Below are positions 5,264 through 5,356 of a stretch of DNA of 5,356 nucleotides, one piece after another; positions within the stretch are counted from its first letter, which is position 1; each line of letters starts with the position of its first letter. The position numbers were made by a program, and so were the translations under genes. The notes under the pieces were generated by a model, which saw only the letters and a program-made list of their open reading frames with translations, made no database searches and was not told where the DNA came from. The DNA lies in contig JAIJLI010000170.1 in the NCBI GenBank assembly GCA_022722495.1, positions 1 to 5,356 on the forward strand, read 5' to 3'. Origin of the DNA: Dialister sp. (GTDB taxonomy: Bacteria; Bacillota; Negativicutes; Veillonellales; Dialisteraceae).

Positions 5264-5356
5264 TGTCAACAAAAATTGGACACGAAACTAAAAAAATTAG
5301 GCATAAAAATTGAATACTTGTACAAGATACAGTGAATCTTCCAACATCGTCTCGGA
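5264..5356 (+). mobile_element. Possible IS3-family insertion sequence end, running out of the window
   Basis: TGTCAACAAAAATTGGACAC (5264-5283) has the look of an IS3-type terminal inverted repeat, which begins with TG and often contains TTGGACA. The next 70 bases are clearly more AT-rich than the rest of the window and contain a 10-base palindrome CTTGTACAAG (5317-5326). No transposase can be read here: one frame starting at a TTG (about 5310) stays open to the edge, but it is too short to judge. The other end, if any, is outside. Confidence 0.35.

Overview
The window looks like a chromosomal stretch from an anaerobic bacterium, most likely a Negativicute (Veillonellales; Dialister- or Megasphaera-like). 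That placement is an inference from the gene mix, the moderate GC content, the Gram-positive-style Shine-Dalgarno sequences and the type of intergenic repeats. It is not proven by any marker gene. Five protein genes are supported: four on the minus strand and one on the plus strand.

Minus strand, 2414 down to 1: a biotin-linked operon. A nearly consensus sigma-70 promoter (TTGACA, 17 bases, TATAAT) has its -35 box inside a perfect inverted repeat that has the form of a BirA biotin-repressor operator. It drives bioY (biotin transporter S component), then a MaoC-like hotdog protein with an intact hydratase motif, then a thiolase that overlaps it by four bases (ATGA) and is cut by the left window edge. 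A BirA-controlled bioY with acyl-CoA enzymes recalls the Bacillus subtilis yhfU-yhfT-yhfS operon (BioY, acyl-CoA ligase, thiolase). The enzymes may therefore supply or salvage the pimeloyl precursor of biotin, possibly by thiolase-driven chain extension. This is the most interesting point of the window, and it is a hypothesis.

Minus strand, 3924 down to 2461: a GT2-family, polyprenyl-phosphate-type glycosyltransferase with two C-terminal membrane helices, followed by a GtrA-like four-helix membrane protein. Together they look like a GtrB/GtrA-type pair that makes and flips a lipid-linked sugar for the cell envelope. A 43-base hairpin repeat lies between them, and a half copy of it sits at the bioY/MaoC junction.

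Region 3943-4413 has no convincing gene. Plus strand, 4414-4887: a PaaI-type acyl-CoA thioesterase with its own promoter and a strong terminator, a self-contained transcription unit.

From about 4980 to the right end the DNA is intergenic and repeat-rich: two tandem terminator-like hairpins, a short tandem repeat, a GC-rich hairpin element, and finally a possible IS3-type end at about 5264 that would run out of the window.
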